DNA from: Halopenitus persicus
Lineage (GTDB): Archaea > Halobacteriota > Halobacteria > Halobacteriales > Haloferacaceae
Direction: 5' to 3'
NCBI RefSeq assembly: GCF_900107205.1
Contig: NZ_FNPC01000007.1
Span: forward strand, 62,001-126,000
DNA length: 64,000 bases
The translations under genes were made by a program, and so were the position numbers. Positions 25,574 to 36,037 of the stretch are shown here, piece by piece. Every line of letters begins with the position of its first letter. Position 1 is the first letter of the stretch. The notes under the pieces are model-generated. The model had not been told where the DNA came from. It searched no databases and saw only the letters and a list, made by a program, of their open reading frames with translations.

Positions 25574-25835
25574 TGTTCTAGTGTGGAGCACCGTAGCGGG
25601 GACACTTTGGGGCCAGCCCTCTATGTAAATGAACCCGCGATGGAGATACGGTCCGTCGACGGTATATCAGCTGGGCGATCAGGAAGGTTGGTGGGTCGTC
25701 ACTTCGTTCTGACACCATCGAGCCAGACTCCGATCCAATGCCGGTTTCGAACGCTGCGAGTCGTCCAAACGCTTCGGTTGCCCGCACCCGTACGGATTTG
25801 TTTCATCGAACCGTCCTTGGATCGGGACCTCTGTC

Positions 25836-26239
25836 TCAGTTAGCTTCGGTGGAGACCCACCCCAGACAACCACCAGCGCTGTAGAGGGGGGGACACCGGA
25901 CGAGTTCGTATTTGTCGTCGAGTGCAGCATAGGCCAGCGTCTCCGGACGGTGACTTCCTCGGACGAAGCGACCGGACCGTATCGAGTGTTTCCGCACTCC
26001 TCGCCTGAACGTAGTAGAACTCCTCGTCGCGGCTGGCAAGCGGCGAGCGCGTCGACAGTGAGGAGGACGGTTCGGCTCCGACTGAGCAGCGTGACGAACA
26101 GTTTCGCCGTCGTCAGCACTACCGCGTAGTTCTTGTTGGTCAAGAACGTCGAAAACGGATCAGGTCCTTTGAAGACAGCCAGTTTCTCCTCGGTCACTTG
26201 CGGACCGTCCGTAGTGACACTCGCGAGTTTCAACTTCAT
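25836..26239 (-). pseudogene. Frameshifted remnant of a conserved-looking gene
   Basis: A coherent acidic protein can be read only by shifting frame twice. It starts MKLKLASVTTDGPQVTEEK, with TFLTNKNYAVVLTTAKLFVT following. Then ASRDEEFYYVQARSAETLDTVRS appears in the next frame. Finally RGSHRPETLAYAALDDKYEL and LYSAGGCLGWVSTEAN* appear in the third. Each piece has normal haloarchaeal composition, while the single-frame readings do not. I do not recognise the family. It lies between the iron locus and trkA. Confidence 0.5.
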
Positions 26240-26434
26240 AATCTCGGAGGATAGATTTGATGCGTGCCTTCTATTCCGTTGACCAGGAATAAATTAAAAT
26301 TGAGGCTGGTATCTTGACGGTATTACGCTGGGTACTCTTCCTACCGATCTCAACTGTTAGTCTCTCTGGCTAGCAAAATGAACGCCCAAAGGTCAACAGA
26401 TTTGTAAGATACTCTATAGAATTTGGAGATGTTT

Positions 26435-27778
26435 TCACGTAAATGAAGCCAATTCACTAGCAAATTCCATCTCAACGAGCATAATTACGTGGTCTCCCGG
26501 CTCTAGGACCGTCTCTCCTCGTGGGCTAATCAACGACTGCTCCCGTGTGATCGCCCCGATAACGAATTGCCCCTCAATCTCTTTTACGAGGTTTTTGATT
26601 GGCTTTCCCACGAGGCGTGAATTGTCACTCAACTCAAGCTCTAAGACTTCTGCCTGATCGTTTTCGAGGACCGCGATGTTTTCTGCAACGCTCTCGTAGG
26701 TGAACCTGATAATCTCTTCAGCGGTTACGGTTCGGGGATTAATCGCAACATCGATGCCGATCTCTTGGAACAGTGTGATGTAATCCGGACTGTCGACGAT
26801 CGCAAAGACCCGATCAACACCGAGGCGCTTGGCAAGAATCGATATGAGGAGGTTTTGCTCGTCGGAGTCAAGCGCTGCAATGACAATATCAGCCTCATCA
26901 ACGTGCTCTCGCGTAAGGAACTCCGTATCGGTTCCGTCGTGTTCCAGTACTATTGTCTTCGGGAGGTTTTCTGCGAGCCACTGCGCACGATCCGTGTCCT
27001 GTTCGATAATTCGGGCTGCTAGCTCACGCTCTTCGAGAAGCCTGGCCGTTTGATACCCGATTTCGCTGCCACCGAGAATTACGATATCATCTGTACTGTC
27101 TGGGGTAACCTGCGGTGCGATATCCTTGGCAAACAATTGGATGCTTTCTGGACTCCCGATAACGACTGCTCGATCGCCAGCTACGATATCCGTTTCTCCC
27201 TTAGGCAAAATCATTTCATCGTTACGGAAGAGTCCGATAAAGGTGAGCGATTCAAATCGGTCGGCTTCAGCAACCGTCTGTCCGACGACCGGACTATCTT
27301 CCGGGAGTTCAAACTCCGCCATTTGAACGAGCCCCCCTGCGAATGGGTCGACGTCGATCGCCGCTGGTAAACCGATAATTCGCACGATGTTCTCCGCTGT
27401 CTTCAGATCCGTACAGACTATGAAGTCGACACCGAAGGCTGTCTGGTCACGTTCCCAGGTCCGCAGATATTCCGTGTTTTTCACCCGCGCGATGGTGAAT
27501 GCATCACCCAGTGTTTTTGACGTTCCACACGCGACGAGATTCGTCTGGTCATCGTCGGTACAGGCAATGACTATGTCGGCATCCGGAACATCCGCAGAGC
27601 TCTGTATCTCGGATGTCGTTCCATCACCGGCCACGGTGAGCACGTCGTATTCGTATTTGAGTTCCTCTGTACGACTCGGATCGATGTCGATCACCACCAC
27701 GTCGTGACTCGTTGCGAGACTGGCAGCAATACTCGTGCCCACCTCACCTGCACCAATAATGACCACCTCCATAGACAC
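26435..27778 (-). CDS. trkA: TrkA potassium-uptake regulatory protein, double-unit form
   Basis: 447 residues with two TrkA-N/TrkA-C units. The first nucleotide-binding loop is VIIGAGEVGTSIA, with D35-type acidic end VVVIDIDPSRTEELKYEY. The second is VILGGSEIGYQTARLL at about residue 230, followed by LAARIIEQDTDRA. C-terminal domains occupy about residues 140-215 and 365-445. TrkA binds NAD(H) or adenine nucleotides and gates the TrkH channel. It is divergent from the zinc-ribbon gene and trkH at 28446, so the pair probably forms one functional system. Four-domain TrkA is the usual archaeal/gamma-proteobacterial form. Confidence 0.92.
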   Translation of the reverse strand: MSMEVVIIGAGEVGTSIAASLATSHDVVVIDIDPSRTEELKYEYDVLTVAGDGTTSEIQSSADVPDADIVIACTDDDQTNLVACGTSKTLGDAFTIARVKNTEYLRTWERDQTAFGVDFIVCTDLKTAENIVRIIGLPAAIDVDPFAGGLVQMAEFELPEDSPVVGQTVAEADRFESLTFIGLFRNDEMILPKGETDIVAGDRAVVIGSPESIQLFAKDIAPQVTPDSTDDIVILGGSEIGYQTARLLEERELAARIIEQDTDRAQWLAENLPKTIVLEHDGTDTEFLTREHVDEADIVIAALDSDEQNLLISILAKRLGVDRVFAIVDSPDYITLFQEIGIDVAINPRTVTAEEIIRFTYESVAENIAVLENDQAEVLELELSDNSRLVGKPIKNLVKEIEGQFVIGAITREQSLISPRGETVLEPGDHVIMLVEMEFASELASFT

Positions 27779-28002
27779 ACTACATATCTATTCGCTGAAG
27801 TCGGTTACTATGCCTCGGGCTCCTACTGTTGATACAGTGAGCTGCCATAAGATTCTCTGGAGGGCTGTGACAGCAGTGATTTCGAGTGACCCAATTCATT
27901 GAGTATCGGTTCTGTCGTTGGGTCGTGTCATCTGAAATAGAGCTCTCAAACACTCCCGATGGATACAAGCGTACACCGAGTAGAAAACGAGGAACGTACA
28001 GA

Positions 28003-28230
28003 ATGGCGTTACCGATACTCAAGAGGATGCTTCCTTTCTGGTCAAGGAAATCTCCGTCTGTCGAGTGTCCGTCTTGCGATACGACCATTAACGTCGCTCT
28101 CGAAACGTGTCCATATTGCCGTTCTGCTGTCGCTATCGAATGCCGCCGTTGTGGGAACACGATCGAGACAGAGACAAACACGTGTCCTGACTGTGGGGGC
28201 ACCGAATACGAAACATTCCTCTTCGAGTAG
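28003..28230 (+). CDS. Small double zinc-ribbon protein
   Basis: 76 residues from the ATG at 28003 (MALPILKRMLPFWS). It has two CxxC pairs in each half: CPSCDTTINVALETCPYC and CRRCGNTIETETNTCPDC. The N terminus has a hydrophobic stretch that may associate with the membrane. This is a typical haloarchaeal zinc-ribbon miniprotein of unknown role. An upstream in-frame ATG gives a 114-residue version, but its extra 38 residues look non-coding. Confidence 0.75.
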   Translation: MALPILKRMLPFWSRKSPSVECPSCDTTINVALETCPYCRSAVAIECRRCGNTIETETNTCPDCGGTEYETFLFE

Positions 28231-28445
28231 TCTACCACGCCGACTAGAGTTGTTCGGCGAATCTGCGATCAAACACCCGCACTGTGCCACGGATGATTTC
28301 ACATCGATCGATATTGCGAATCCCCGCCAGCAAGGTCCTTGCGGGTGTCGCAGCGCAAGGAAACTGATCGTCTATCTTCGCTTGTAACCTCCTCTTCGAC
28401 AGTTTAATACAGCGAACGAGTCACCGCTATATCGATCGAATAAAT

Positions 28446-30014
28446 ATGTCTTGGGGGGTCAACTGGAAGGCGAGTGTGGGGCTTCTCGGGGTTGGAATCA
28501 AATATCTTGCTGTCACGATGCTGGTACCGCTGGTCGTGGCGATTGCCTACGGTGAGGATGTCTGGGTGTTTCTGGTCTCGATGGCGCTGGTCGCCGCGCT
28601 CGGATTGATGGTCGAGCGAGTCGACCCGGATCCAGACCTCGGGCCCCGAGAGGCGCTGCTGTTTGTGTCTCTCGCATGGCTCGCCGCTGCGGCCATCGGC
28701 ACCGTCCCCTACCTCCTCGCCGGCTACGGCACGGCGTCGACAGTTGGACTTCAGACTGGATCGGTCGGCGCGTTCACAGGGTCGATCAGCAACGCCCTGT
28801 TCGAATCGATGAGCGGGTTCACCACCACAGGCGCAACCGTGCTCGGGGAGATCAGCACGGACCGCCATTCACACGCCGTGCTGATGTGGCGACAACTCAC
28901 GCAGTGGCTCGGCGGGATGGGAATCATCGTGCTGATGATCGCCATCCTTCCTGAAGTCGCGGTCAACGGCGCGCAGTTGATGGAGTCGGAGGCACCGGGC
29001 CCGGAACTCCAGAAACTCACGCCGAGAATTACGGAGACGGCACGCGCGCTCTGGCTAATCTACTTCGGGTTCACCGTGGTGTACATCGTGATCCTGTATG
29101 GGCTCCACCTCGCTGGAATGGCGCCAAATATGGACCTGTTCAATGCGATTGCCCACGGGTTCACGACGCTGCCAACCGGTGGATTCTCACCGGAGGCCGA
29201 CAGTATCGCGGCGTTCTCAGCTGCCGTCCAATGGGTCGTGATTCCGTTTATGGTCGTCGCCGGCGTCAACTTCGCGCTGTTCTGGCACGTATTACGTGGC
29301 GAGATCGAGATCGTGCTGGAGAACGCAGAATTTCGAGCGTACGCCGGCGCGATCGCAATTGTAACCGCCATCCTCGCGGTGCTGTTGTTCCGCGGCGCGG
29401 CGCCGGCCATCGAGTTGGGTGGAACGACACAGGGGGTCGCGGAAAACTCGCTCCGACAGGCGACGTTCCAGATCGTGTCACTTCTGAACTCCACCGGGTA
29501 CGCGACCGCCGACTTCGTACAGTGGGATACCGACGCACAGATTTTTCTTATGTTCGTGATGTTTATCGGCGGCTCCGCCGGCTCGACCGGCGGTGGCGTA
29601 AAGATTGTGCGGTGGCTCATCGTTGGAAAGGCGATCCGGCGGGAACTGTTCACCTCCGCACACCCCGATGTCGTCCAGCCCGTTCGCCTCAGCGGGAGCG
29701 TCGTCGACGAGGATGCAATTCGCGGCATTATGGCGTTCACCATCCTGTACCTCGTTCTATTCGGCATCTCGGCGGTGTTTCTTTCCCTCGACGCCGCACG
29801 GATCGGGATTCAGCTAACGATGCTTGAGTCCACAAGCGCGTCGCTCGCGACGATCGGGAATATCGGCCCGGGGTTCGGTCGCTTGGGCCCGTTCGGGAGT
29901 TATTTGTTTTTCCCCGACACGTCGAAGCTGTTGATGGTGTTTCTGATGTGGATCGGTCGGCTGGAGATCGTCCCGGTGCTCGCAGTGTTTATTTCGGCGA
30001 CTGATAACCGGTGA
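28446..30014 (+). CDS. trkH: TrkH potassium channel subunit
   Basis: 522 residues, about ten membrane segments and the four-fold pore pattern of the Trk/Ktr/HKT family: SMSGFTTTGAT, TTLPTGGFS, LNSTGYATAD and the last TIGNIGPGFG. The membrane part carries potassium and TrkA controls it. A TATA-like tttaata lies about 40 bases before the ATG. The gene opens a collinear run of trkH, uspA, permease, trkA and trkH. Confidence 0.93.
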   Translation: MSWGVNWKASVGLLGVGIKYLAVTMLVPLVVAIAYGEDVWVFLVSMALVAALGLMVERVDPDPDLGPREALLFVSLAWLAAAAIGTVPYLLAGYGTASTVGLQTGSVGAFTGSISNALFESMSGFTTTGATVLGEISTDRHSHAVLMWRQLTQWLGGMGIIVLMIAILPEVAVNGAQLMESEAPGPELQKLTPRITETARALWLIYFGFTVVYIVILYGLHLAGMAPNMDLFNAIAHGFTTLPTGGFSPEADSIAAFSAAVQWVVIPFMVVAGVNFALFWHVLRGEIEIVLENAEFRAYAGAIAIVTAILAVLLFRGAAPAIELGGTTQGVAENSLRQATFQIVSLLNSTGYATADFVQWDTDAQIFLMFVMFIGGSAGSTGGGVKIVRWLIVGKAIRRELFTSAHPDVVQPVRLSGSVVDEDAIRGIMAFTILYLVLFGISAVFLSLDAARIGIQLTMLESTSASLATIGNIGPGFGRLGPFGSYLFFPDTSKLLMVFLMWIGRLEIVPVLAVFISATDNR

Positions 30015-30133
30015 CCCCCGATCGATCCATTCCATATTGGGCTTCTTCTACGGCTAATTGGTTCTCTAACAGCCTCTCGAATCCTCAACGTGGAGAGCTG
30101 ATATTCTTAACTGACGAGGATAGTAGTATTCGT

Positions 30134-30574
30134 ATGACGAGCACCGACGACACTGACACACAGGATCTGCTCGGACACGTACTTCTTCCGGTCGCTCACG
30201 AAGAAGACGCCCTAGCGACCGCACGTGCGCTCGCCCCCTACGACCCGGATCGCGTGACCGCGCTACATGTCGTCGAGAAGGGGAAAGGCGTCCCTGACAA
30301 GACGCCCGTTGAGCAGTCCGAGGAACTTGCGGCCGAGTCATACGCCGCGGTTCAACGCGTATTTCCGGACGCTGGCGAGCATACGGCGTACGCTCGCGAT
30401 ATTGTCGGTGCAATCTTCGATGCCGCTGACGAGGTCAACGCGAGTGCGGTCGCCTACCGATCGCGAGGTGGGAACCGGCTTATGCAGTTCCTCTCCGGCG
30501 ATCTCTCACTGAAACTGGTGACGAAGGCACCTCTCCCCGTGATCGCTCTCCCGAGCGAGGAACCGGGCGAATGA
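30134..30574 (+). CDS. UspA-type universal stress protein
   Basis: 146 residues starting [20 protein letters not shown] at the ATG at 30134; a longer upstream frame lacks coding character. The fold is the UspA pattern: [29 protein letters not shown] and the terminal region [17 protein letters not shown]. UspA proteins bind ATP/AMP and respond to stress. The last bases overlap the permease gene by 4 bases, so it is likely co-expressed with it. Association with a permease carrying its own UspA domains suggests a common regulatory role. Confidence 0.82.
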   Translation: MTSTDDTDTQDLLGHVLLPVAHEEDALATARALAPYDPDRVTALHVVEKGKGVPDKTPVEQSEELAAESYAAVQRVFPDAGEHTAYARDIVGAIFDAADEVNASAVAYRSRGGNRLMQFLSGDLSLKLVTKAPLPVIALPSEEPGE

Positions 30575-32931
30575 GCGACGAAGAACTGGCCAAGGACCTC
30601 GGCCCGCTCGCCGCCCTGACAATCGGGATCGGGACGATGATCGGGGCTGGTATCTTCGTCCTCCCCGGCACTGCGGTCGCCCGCGCGGGGCCGCTCGCGG
30701 CGTTCACCTTCGTGCTCGGCGGCGTCATCGCGCTGTTCACGGCGCTGTCGGCCTCCGAGCTCGGAACGGCGATGCCGAAGTCCGGCGGGGCGTACTTCTA
30801 CGTCAACCGCGCGCTCGGCCCTATGTTCGGCTCCGTCGCGGGGTGGGCGAACTGGCTTGGGCTGGCGTTCGCGTCCGCCTTCTATATGTACGGCTTCGGC
30901 GAGTACGTCAACGCCCTCGTCGGGCTCGGTCCCGTCGGCCTCGGCCCGGTGACCTTAGAGGCCGCACAGGTGATCGGCCTCGCCGGTGCGCTGTTGTTCA
31001 TCGCGGTCAACTACTTCGGCGCGAAAGAGACCGGCGGACTCCAGATCGTCATCGTCATGTCGCTTCTGGGGATTCTCGCCGTTTTCACCGTCGTCGGCCT
31101 GCTGAACGCCGATATGGACTCACTGCGACCCCTCGCCCCGCCGGGGACGACGAGCCAGGTGCTCCCGGTGACGGGGATCATCTTCGTCTCGTACCTCGGC
31201 TTCGTGCAGATCACCTCGGTCGCCGAGGAGATCAAAAACCCCGGGCGGAACCTCCCGCTCGCGGTCCTCGGCTCGGTCGTGATCGTGACGGTCGTGTACG
31301 CGCTGTTCCTCCTCGTGCTGCTCGCGGCGGTGCCGAACGAGCTCGTCGCGAACAACGAGACCGCGGTCGTCGACGCCGCCGAACTCCTCTTCGGTAACTA
31401 CTCGATCTTCGGCTTCTCGCTTGGTGCCGTCGGCGCCGGGATGCTGTTGATCGGCGGGCTGCTCGCGACCGCCTCCTCGGCGAACGCGTCGATCCTCTCG
31501 TCGTCGCGGATCAACTTCGCGATGGGCCGCGAGAAGATCGTCACGCCGACGCTCAACGAGATCCACGAGCGGTTCGGCACCCCGTACAAGTCGATCGCGC
31601 TCACCGGCGCGCTCATCCTCGTCTTCCTCGTCGCGGGCGGCGTCGAGTCGCTGTCGACGATGGGCTCCGTCCTCCACCTCATCGTCTACGGCCTGCTCAA
31701 CCTCGCGCTCATCGTGATGCGGGAGTCCGGCGTTGAGGGGTACGACCCCGACTTCGAGGTCCCCTTCTACCCGTTCGTCCCGATCATCGGGACAATATCG
31801 TCGTTCGCACTGATCATCTACATCGAACCGACGATCATCCTGATCTCGTTCGGGCTCGTCGCCTTCGCCGTCTTCTGGTACCTGCTGTATGCCCGCGGGA
31901 AGGTGGAGTCGCGGGGCGTGCTGGGCGCGTGGATCCTCGACCGCTCCGACGAGCTCCCGAAGGCGGCCGTGTCGGCGGCCACGTCGGTCCAGCCGAGCGG
32001 CGACGACTACCGCGTGATGGTGCCGCTCGCGAACCCCGCGACCGAGGAGCACCTGATCACGCTCGCATCGGCCATCGCCAAGCAACGCGACGGGACGGTC
32101 GTCGCGGTCAACATCGCGAACGTGCCCGACCAGACCTCGCTGGAGGCGGCCCGCGACCGCGGCGCCCACGAGGCGGCGCACGGACTGCTGGAGCAGGCCC
32201 GCGACGACGCCGAGACGTTCGGCGTCGACGTGGAGACCCACGTCGTGCTCTCGCACCGCGTGTTCGAGGAGGTGTTCGACGCTGCGCGCACCTACGGCGC
32301 CGATCTCACGGTGATGGGCTGGGGCGAGGACTCCCACGGGGCGCCCGGGCGCGCCGAGACGGCGGTCGACGAGCTCGCGCACTCGCTCCCCTCCGACTTC
32401 CTCGTGTTCCGCGACCGCGGGTTCGACCCCTCGCGGATCTTGGTGCCGACCGCCGGCGGGCCGGCCTCGGACCTCTCCGGCGCGGTCGCGAAGATGCTCC
32501 AAACCGAGTTCGACGGCGAGGTCACTCTGCTGCACGTTGCCGACGACGAGGCGGCCGGTCGGCGGTTCCTTATGGGGTGGGCCGCCGAGCACGACCTCGC
32601 CGACGCGACGCTGCGGATCGAGAGCGGCGACGTCGAGGACAGCATCGACCGCGCCGCGCACGATGCCACGATGCTGATCATCGGCGCGACCCAGAAGGGG
32701 CTGCTCTCGCGGCTGGTCAGCGGATCGCTCGTGCTGGACGTGCTGAACGACGTGGAGTGCTCCGTGCTGCTCGCCGAGAAGCGCGACGAGCGCGGGATTC
32801 GGGCCCGACTGTTCGGGAGCGGCGCCCGGGCGAACACGCCGAGCGGGGTAGAGGACGCCCCCAGCGCCGGCACCGGTGTCACGTCCGAGCCGTCGACGCC
32901 GCCGGTTGAAGGAGACGAGACCAACAACTGA
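30571..32931 (+). CDS. APC-family amino-acid permease fused to UspA domains
   Basis: 786 residues. Residues 1-450 form an APC permease with about 12 helices, beginning [20 protein letters not shown]. Residues 470-610 and 615-745 look like two UspA-type domains ([58 protein letters not shown]). Fusions of cationic amino-acid permeases to UspA modules are common in haloarchaea, where nucleotide binding may gate transport. The stretch from about 30640 to 32900 is visibly richer in G+C and has different codon use than the neighbours, suggesting separate origin. The substrate is unknown. Confidence 0.85.
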   Translation: MSDEELAKDLGPLAALTIGIGTMIGAGIFVLPGTAVARAGPLAAFTFVLGGVIALFTALSASELGTAMPKSGGAYFYVNRALGPMFGSVAGWANWLGLAFASAFYMYGFGEYVNALVGLGPVGLGPVTLEAAQVIGLAGALLFIAVNYFGAKETGGLQIVIVMSLLGILAVFTVVGLLNADMDSLRPLAPPGTTSQVLPVTGIIFVSYLGFVQITSVAEEIKNPGRNLPLAVLGSVVIVTVVYALFLLVLLAAVPNELVANNETAVVDAAELLFGNYSIFGFSLGAVGAGMLLIGGLLATASSANASILSSSRINFAMGREKIVTPTLNEIHERFGTPYKSIALTGALILVFLVAGGVESLSTMGSVLHLIVYGLLNLALIVMRESGVEGYDPDFEVPFYPFVPIIGTISSFALIIYIEPTIILISFGLVAFAVFWYLLYARGKVESRGVLGAWILDRSDELPKAAVSAATSVQPSGDDYRVMVPLANPATEEHLITLASAIAKQRDGTVVAVNIANVPDQTSLEAARDRGAHEAAHGLLEQARDDAETFGVDVETHVVLSHRVFEEVFDAARTYGADLTVMGWGEDSHGAPGRAETAVDELAHSLPSDFLVFRDRGFDPSRILVPTAGGPASDLSGAVAKMLQTEFDGEVTLLHVADDEAAGRRFLMGWAAEHDLADATLRIESGDVEDSIDRAAHDATMLIIGATQKGLLSRLVSGSLVLDVLNDVECSVLLAEKRDERGIRARLFGSGARANTPSGVEDAPSAGTGVTSEPSTPPVEGDETNN

Positions 32932-33018
32932 TCGGCGCCACTGATATCGACACCGTTCGTATTGCTGTTGTATTATGGAACGGCAGGCTTTCAGTGGTCG
33001 CCTCTGAACCGCCGTAAT

Positions 33019-33702
33019 ATGTATCTGATCGTCGTAGGTGCGGGCGACATCGGAACACCGCTCGTCGATCTCGCGACCGACACCGGCAACGAAGTCGTCG
33101 TCATCGAGCGCGACGAGGAACGGGCCGAACGAGCGTCGAGACAGTATGACTGTCTCGTGCTCAACGACGATGCGACGTCAAAAGAGACACTACAGGACGC
33201 TGGAGCCGACCGGGCCGACGCCCTCATCTCGACGACGGATCAGGACGCGACGAACATTATGGTATGTCTGCTGGCCCAAGAGCTGTCGATCCCGAACATC
33301 GTCTCAGTCGTCCACAACCCTGAGCATATGAACGTGTTCGAACAGATCGGCGTCAACACGATGCAGAATCCACAGAGCTTGATCGCGGAATATCTCTACC
33401 GGGCAGTGAGCCGTCCATCGGTCATTGACTTTATGCACATCGGCGAGGAGGCGGAGGTGTTCGAGATCACCGTCGGACCCGACGCGCCGATCGCTGGGAA
33501 GACGCTGCGAGAGGCGGATGAGGCGGACCTCATCGGCGGCCAAACCTTGATCGTCGCCGTTGAGCGGGACAGAGAGGACACGCCAATTACGCCGCGCGGG
33601 AACACGCGTATCGAGGCTGGCGATCTGCTCACAGTCTACTCGGGGATCGGTGTGACCCCGGAGGTGACGGACGTCTTTGGTCACGTGGAGGGCCACGACT
33701 GA
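33019..33702 (+). CDS. trkA: TrkA, single-unit form
   Basis: 227 residues from the ATG at 33019 (MYLIVVGAGDIGTPLVDL), with one nucleotide-binding domain (GAGDIG...VVVIERDEERA) and one TrkA-C domain at about residues 140-220 (VFEITVGPDAPIAGKTLRE). It is followed after 1 base by the second trkH, so it most likely gates that channel rather than the first one. The length is half that of the trkA at 26435. Confidence 0.88.
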   Translation: MYLIVVGAGDIGTPLVDLATDTGNEVVVIERDEERAERASRQYDCLVLNDDATSKETLQDAGADRADALISTTDQDATNIMVCLLAQELSIPNIVSVVHNPEHMNVFEQIGVNTMQNPQSLIAEYLYRAVSRPSVIDFMHIGEEAEVFEITVGPDAPIAGKTLREADEADLIGGQTLIVAVERDREDTPITPRGNTRIEAGDLLTVYSGIGVTPEVTDVFGHVEGHD

Positions 33703-33703
33703 G

Positions 33704-35398
33704 ATGTCCGAACCGGAAGGCGGCCGACTCCCATCCGATCTGGGTGTCATCGCCCGTGACATCGGCTCGCTGCTCCTGATGGAGTCCGGACTGATGACGA
33801 TCACCGTCGTCGTTGCGCTTGTATTCGGCGAACTCTACGCCGCGCTCGGGTTCCTTGTCGCAGGCGGGATGACGGCGCTTGTCGGTGGGGTGGCCAATCG
33901 ACGGTTCGCCGACGCGTCAGAACCGAAAATGAAACACGGGATGGTGATCGCCGCCGGCGGGTGGCTTATGGTTGCTGTCTTCGGGGCCCTCCCGTTGTTC
34001 CTCACGGCGTGGCTGACGCCGCCGGCCGTTATGGACACGTTCGTTCCCATCGCCGCAGACACGGCCTCATGGGAGCCGATCAGCGTCAGCGGGACCACCA
34101 CCCTCTCTAGTCTTGCGTACTTCCGCAACCCGTTACACGCCTTTTTTGAGAGTATGAGCGGGTGGACCGGGAGCGGGCTGACGATGGCGATCCACGAGCC
34201 GTCACTGCCGCGGGCGGTACAGTGGTGGCGGTCATTCATCCAGTGGGTCGGCGGCGTCGGCGTCATCGTCCTCACAGTCTCAATCCTCTCGCGTCCCGGC
34301 AGCGGGAGCTATGCGCTCTATCGGAGTGAGGCTAGAGAGCAGAAGATCCATCCGAGCGTCGTCTCGACGGTCCGGACGGTCTGGAAGCTCGTCGTCGGGT
34401 ACACACTGCTCGCCTTCCTAATGCTGTTTATAGCGATCTCTGCCAGCGGAAGTGCCTACTCCGAGTCGCTTTCACCCGGGGAGACTGCTTGGCAGGCCCT
34501 TAATCATGCTATGACAGGGCTCACAACGGGAGGATTCTCCGTCACCGACAATTCGATCGCGACATACGGTTCCCCGCTGGTGGAGGCGACACTCTTGCCG
34601 ATTATGATTCTCGGCGCCATTGCCTTCCCCATCCACTACATCGTGCTCAAAGAACGGAACGTACACGAACTGGTCGCAGATCTCCAGACCCGGTGGCTGT
34701 TTGCGCTTCTTGGGATCGGCGTCGTTGTGCTCTCGATACAGAACCTCGCATCCGTTCAGACCGCTTCGGACGCGTTCACGACGAGTTCGTTCATTCCGTA
34801 CCCCGTGCCGTTCCTTGACGGAATACAGCTTGACGCCGTTCGAGACTCGACATTCCAGTGGATCAGCGCCTTGACTTGTACCGGGTTCCAATCGGCCCCA
34901 ATTGGCCGCTGGATCGCTGGCGCGAAGGTGATGGTCGTTGGTGCGATGGTTCTTGGTGGTGCTGCGGGGTCCACCGTCGGCGGGATCAAGATCGTCCGCG
35001 GATACACGGTTGGTCGCGGTATCGCCTGGCAGTTCTCCCGCGTGTTCCTGCCGAAAAACGCCGTCGTCACGGCGCGCATCGGCGACCGGACGCTGGACCG
35101 AGAGACGATGGAACGCGAGTTCGGCGAAGCCGCAATCGTCACTCTCCTGTGGCTCGTCGCACTCGTTATCGGGAGCCTTGTTCTCGTCAACGTCGCCGGC
35201 CCGGAGTTCGGCTACGCCGACGCACTGTTCGAGGTCGCCAGTGCACAGGGGAACGTCGGACTATCTTCAGGAATTACGGGTCCTTCGATGTCACCGCTGG
35301 CTGAGGGGATGTTCGTCATCAATATGTGGATTGGGCGACTGGAGATCATTCCGGTGCTCGTGTTCGTTCGGGCTGGTATCTGGGGCCTTAATCCATGA
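33704..35398 (+). CDS. trkH: TrkH, second copy
   Basis: 564 residues from the ATG at 33704. Its pore motifs are SMSGWTGSGL, MTGLTTGGFS, LTCTGFQSAP and QGNVGLSSGIT, as in the first copy, but the sequence is otherwise quite diverged. The N terminus is longer, with a hydrophilic start. It belongs to the trkA-trkH pair adjacent to the permease. A second K+ system with different regulator size suggests differing affinities or conditions of use. Confidence 0.9.
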   Translation: MSEPEGGRLPSDLGVIARDIGSLLLMESGLMTITVVVALVFGELYAALGFLVAGGMTALVGGVANRRFADASEPKMKHGMVIAAGGWLMVAVFGALPLFLTAWLTPPAVMDTFVPIAADTASWEPISVSGTTTLSSLAYFRNPLHAFFESMSGWTGSGLTMAIHEPSLPRAVQWWRSFIQWVGGVGVIVLTVSILSRPGSGSYALYRSEAREQKIHPSVVSTVRTVWKLVVGYTLLAFLMLFIAISASGSAYSESLSPGETAWQALNHAMTGLTTGGFSVTDNSIATYGSPLVEATLLPIMILGAIAFPIHYIVLKERNVHELVADLQTRWLFALLGIGVVVLSIQNLASVQTASDAFTTSSFIPYPVPFLDGIQLDAVRDSTFQWISALTCTGFQSAPIGRWIAGAKVMVVGAMVLGGAAGSTVGGIKIVRGYTVGRGIAWQFSRVFLPKNAVVTARIGDRTLDRETMEREFGEAAIVTLLWLVALVIGSLVLVNVAGPEFGYADALFEVASAQGNVGLSSGITGPSMSPLAEGMFVINMWIGRLEIIPVLVFVRAGIWGLNP

Positions 35399-35440
35399 TC
35401 ACTATTCGGCCCATCTAAAGGGACGGTTGTTTTCGCTTAG

Positions 35441-35797
35441 TTACTCCTCTTGAGAGTGGACCGGTCCCATGAACGACCAGTGGACTTTGTGGCTTCCGTC
35501 CGGATGCGGTTCCTCCGTGACGTGGTAAAGGTAAGGTCCGTGTGGGCAGTCGTCGCAACCGTCCGCACACCGGAACTGCTTCACTACTTCTGTGTAGCCC
35601 TCGTGTTCTGTAACGCGGAGGATATCGTCATTAACCTCTGCGTTGATGGGGAGCTCCGCCTCTCCGTGGAAATGGAGCAATTCCTGAGCATGGACGATCG
35701 CTTTCCGAAGCTCTTCCGGTGTACAATCGGTTAGTGCGTCGATTACTTCTGACGGGAGTCCTTCCGGGGGTGTCGGACGCTCTGAGGAACGAGTCAT
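35441..35797 (-). CDS. DUF6788-like cysteine motif protein
   Basis: 118 residues. The C-terminal 45 residues read KQFRCADGCDDCPHGPYLYH and end VHWSFMGPVHS, matching the C..xC.xCPHGPYxY..xGP pattern of the gene at 7547. The N-terminal part is different, with a helical segment (DALTDCTPEELRKAIVHAQE). It is convergent with trkH, with stops about 40 bases apart. The function is unknown. Confidence 0.6.
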   Translation of the reverse strand: MTRSSERPTPPEGLPSEVIDALTDCTPEELRKAIVHAQELLHFHGEAELPINAEVNDDILRVTEHEGYTEVVKQFRCADGCDDCPHGPYLYHVTEEPHPDGSHKVHWSFMGPVHSQEE

Positions 35798-36037
35798 AGA
35801 CCGAGATTGAGGCCGCAGTCATATAATGATCTGTGGTAGAGATGGCTACAAAGGTATATGGCGGTTGGACAGGATTTTGGAGGTGTTTTCCAGATTTATG
35901 CCCCTCACATCAATAAAACCAAAAATTGATTATCAGCACTTGGTTTACCCTCATACGATCTCAGTACGTTAATTTCATAATCTCTCAATTCCCGTATGTA
36001 GAGTTCTGACGGTTCACATCCCAGTTCGGCTCGACGA
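35798..36037. other. Left flank of the first transposase
   Basis: AT-rich non-coding sequence. The segment ggttggacaggattttggag at about 35862-35881 resembles, in inverted orientation, the segment near 37776-37800 beyond the transposase. These may be the ends of that IS, but the match is imperfect. Confidence 0.3.

Noticed and set aside
27780-28238. Minus-strand 152-codon frame overlapping the zinc-ribbon gene
   Set aside because: It is the complement of a cysteine-patterned gene and shows no family features.
31120-32661. Long minus-strand open frame of 513 codons
   Set aside because: It lies inside the permease-UspA gene, is Arg/His/Asp-rich without motifs, and is explained by high G+C on the opposite strand.
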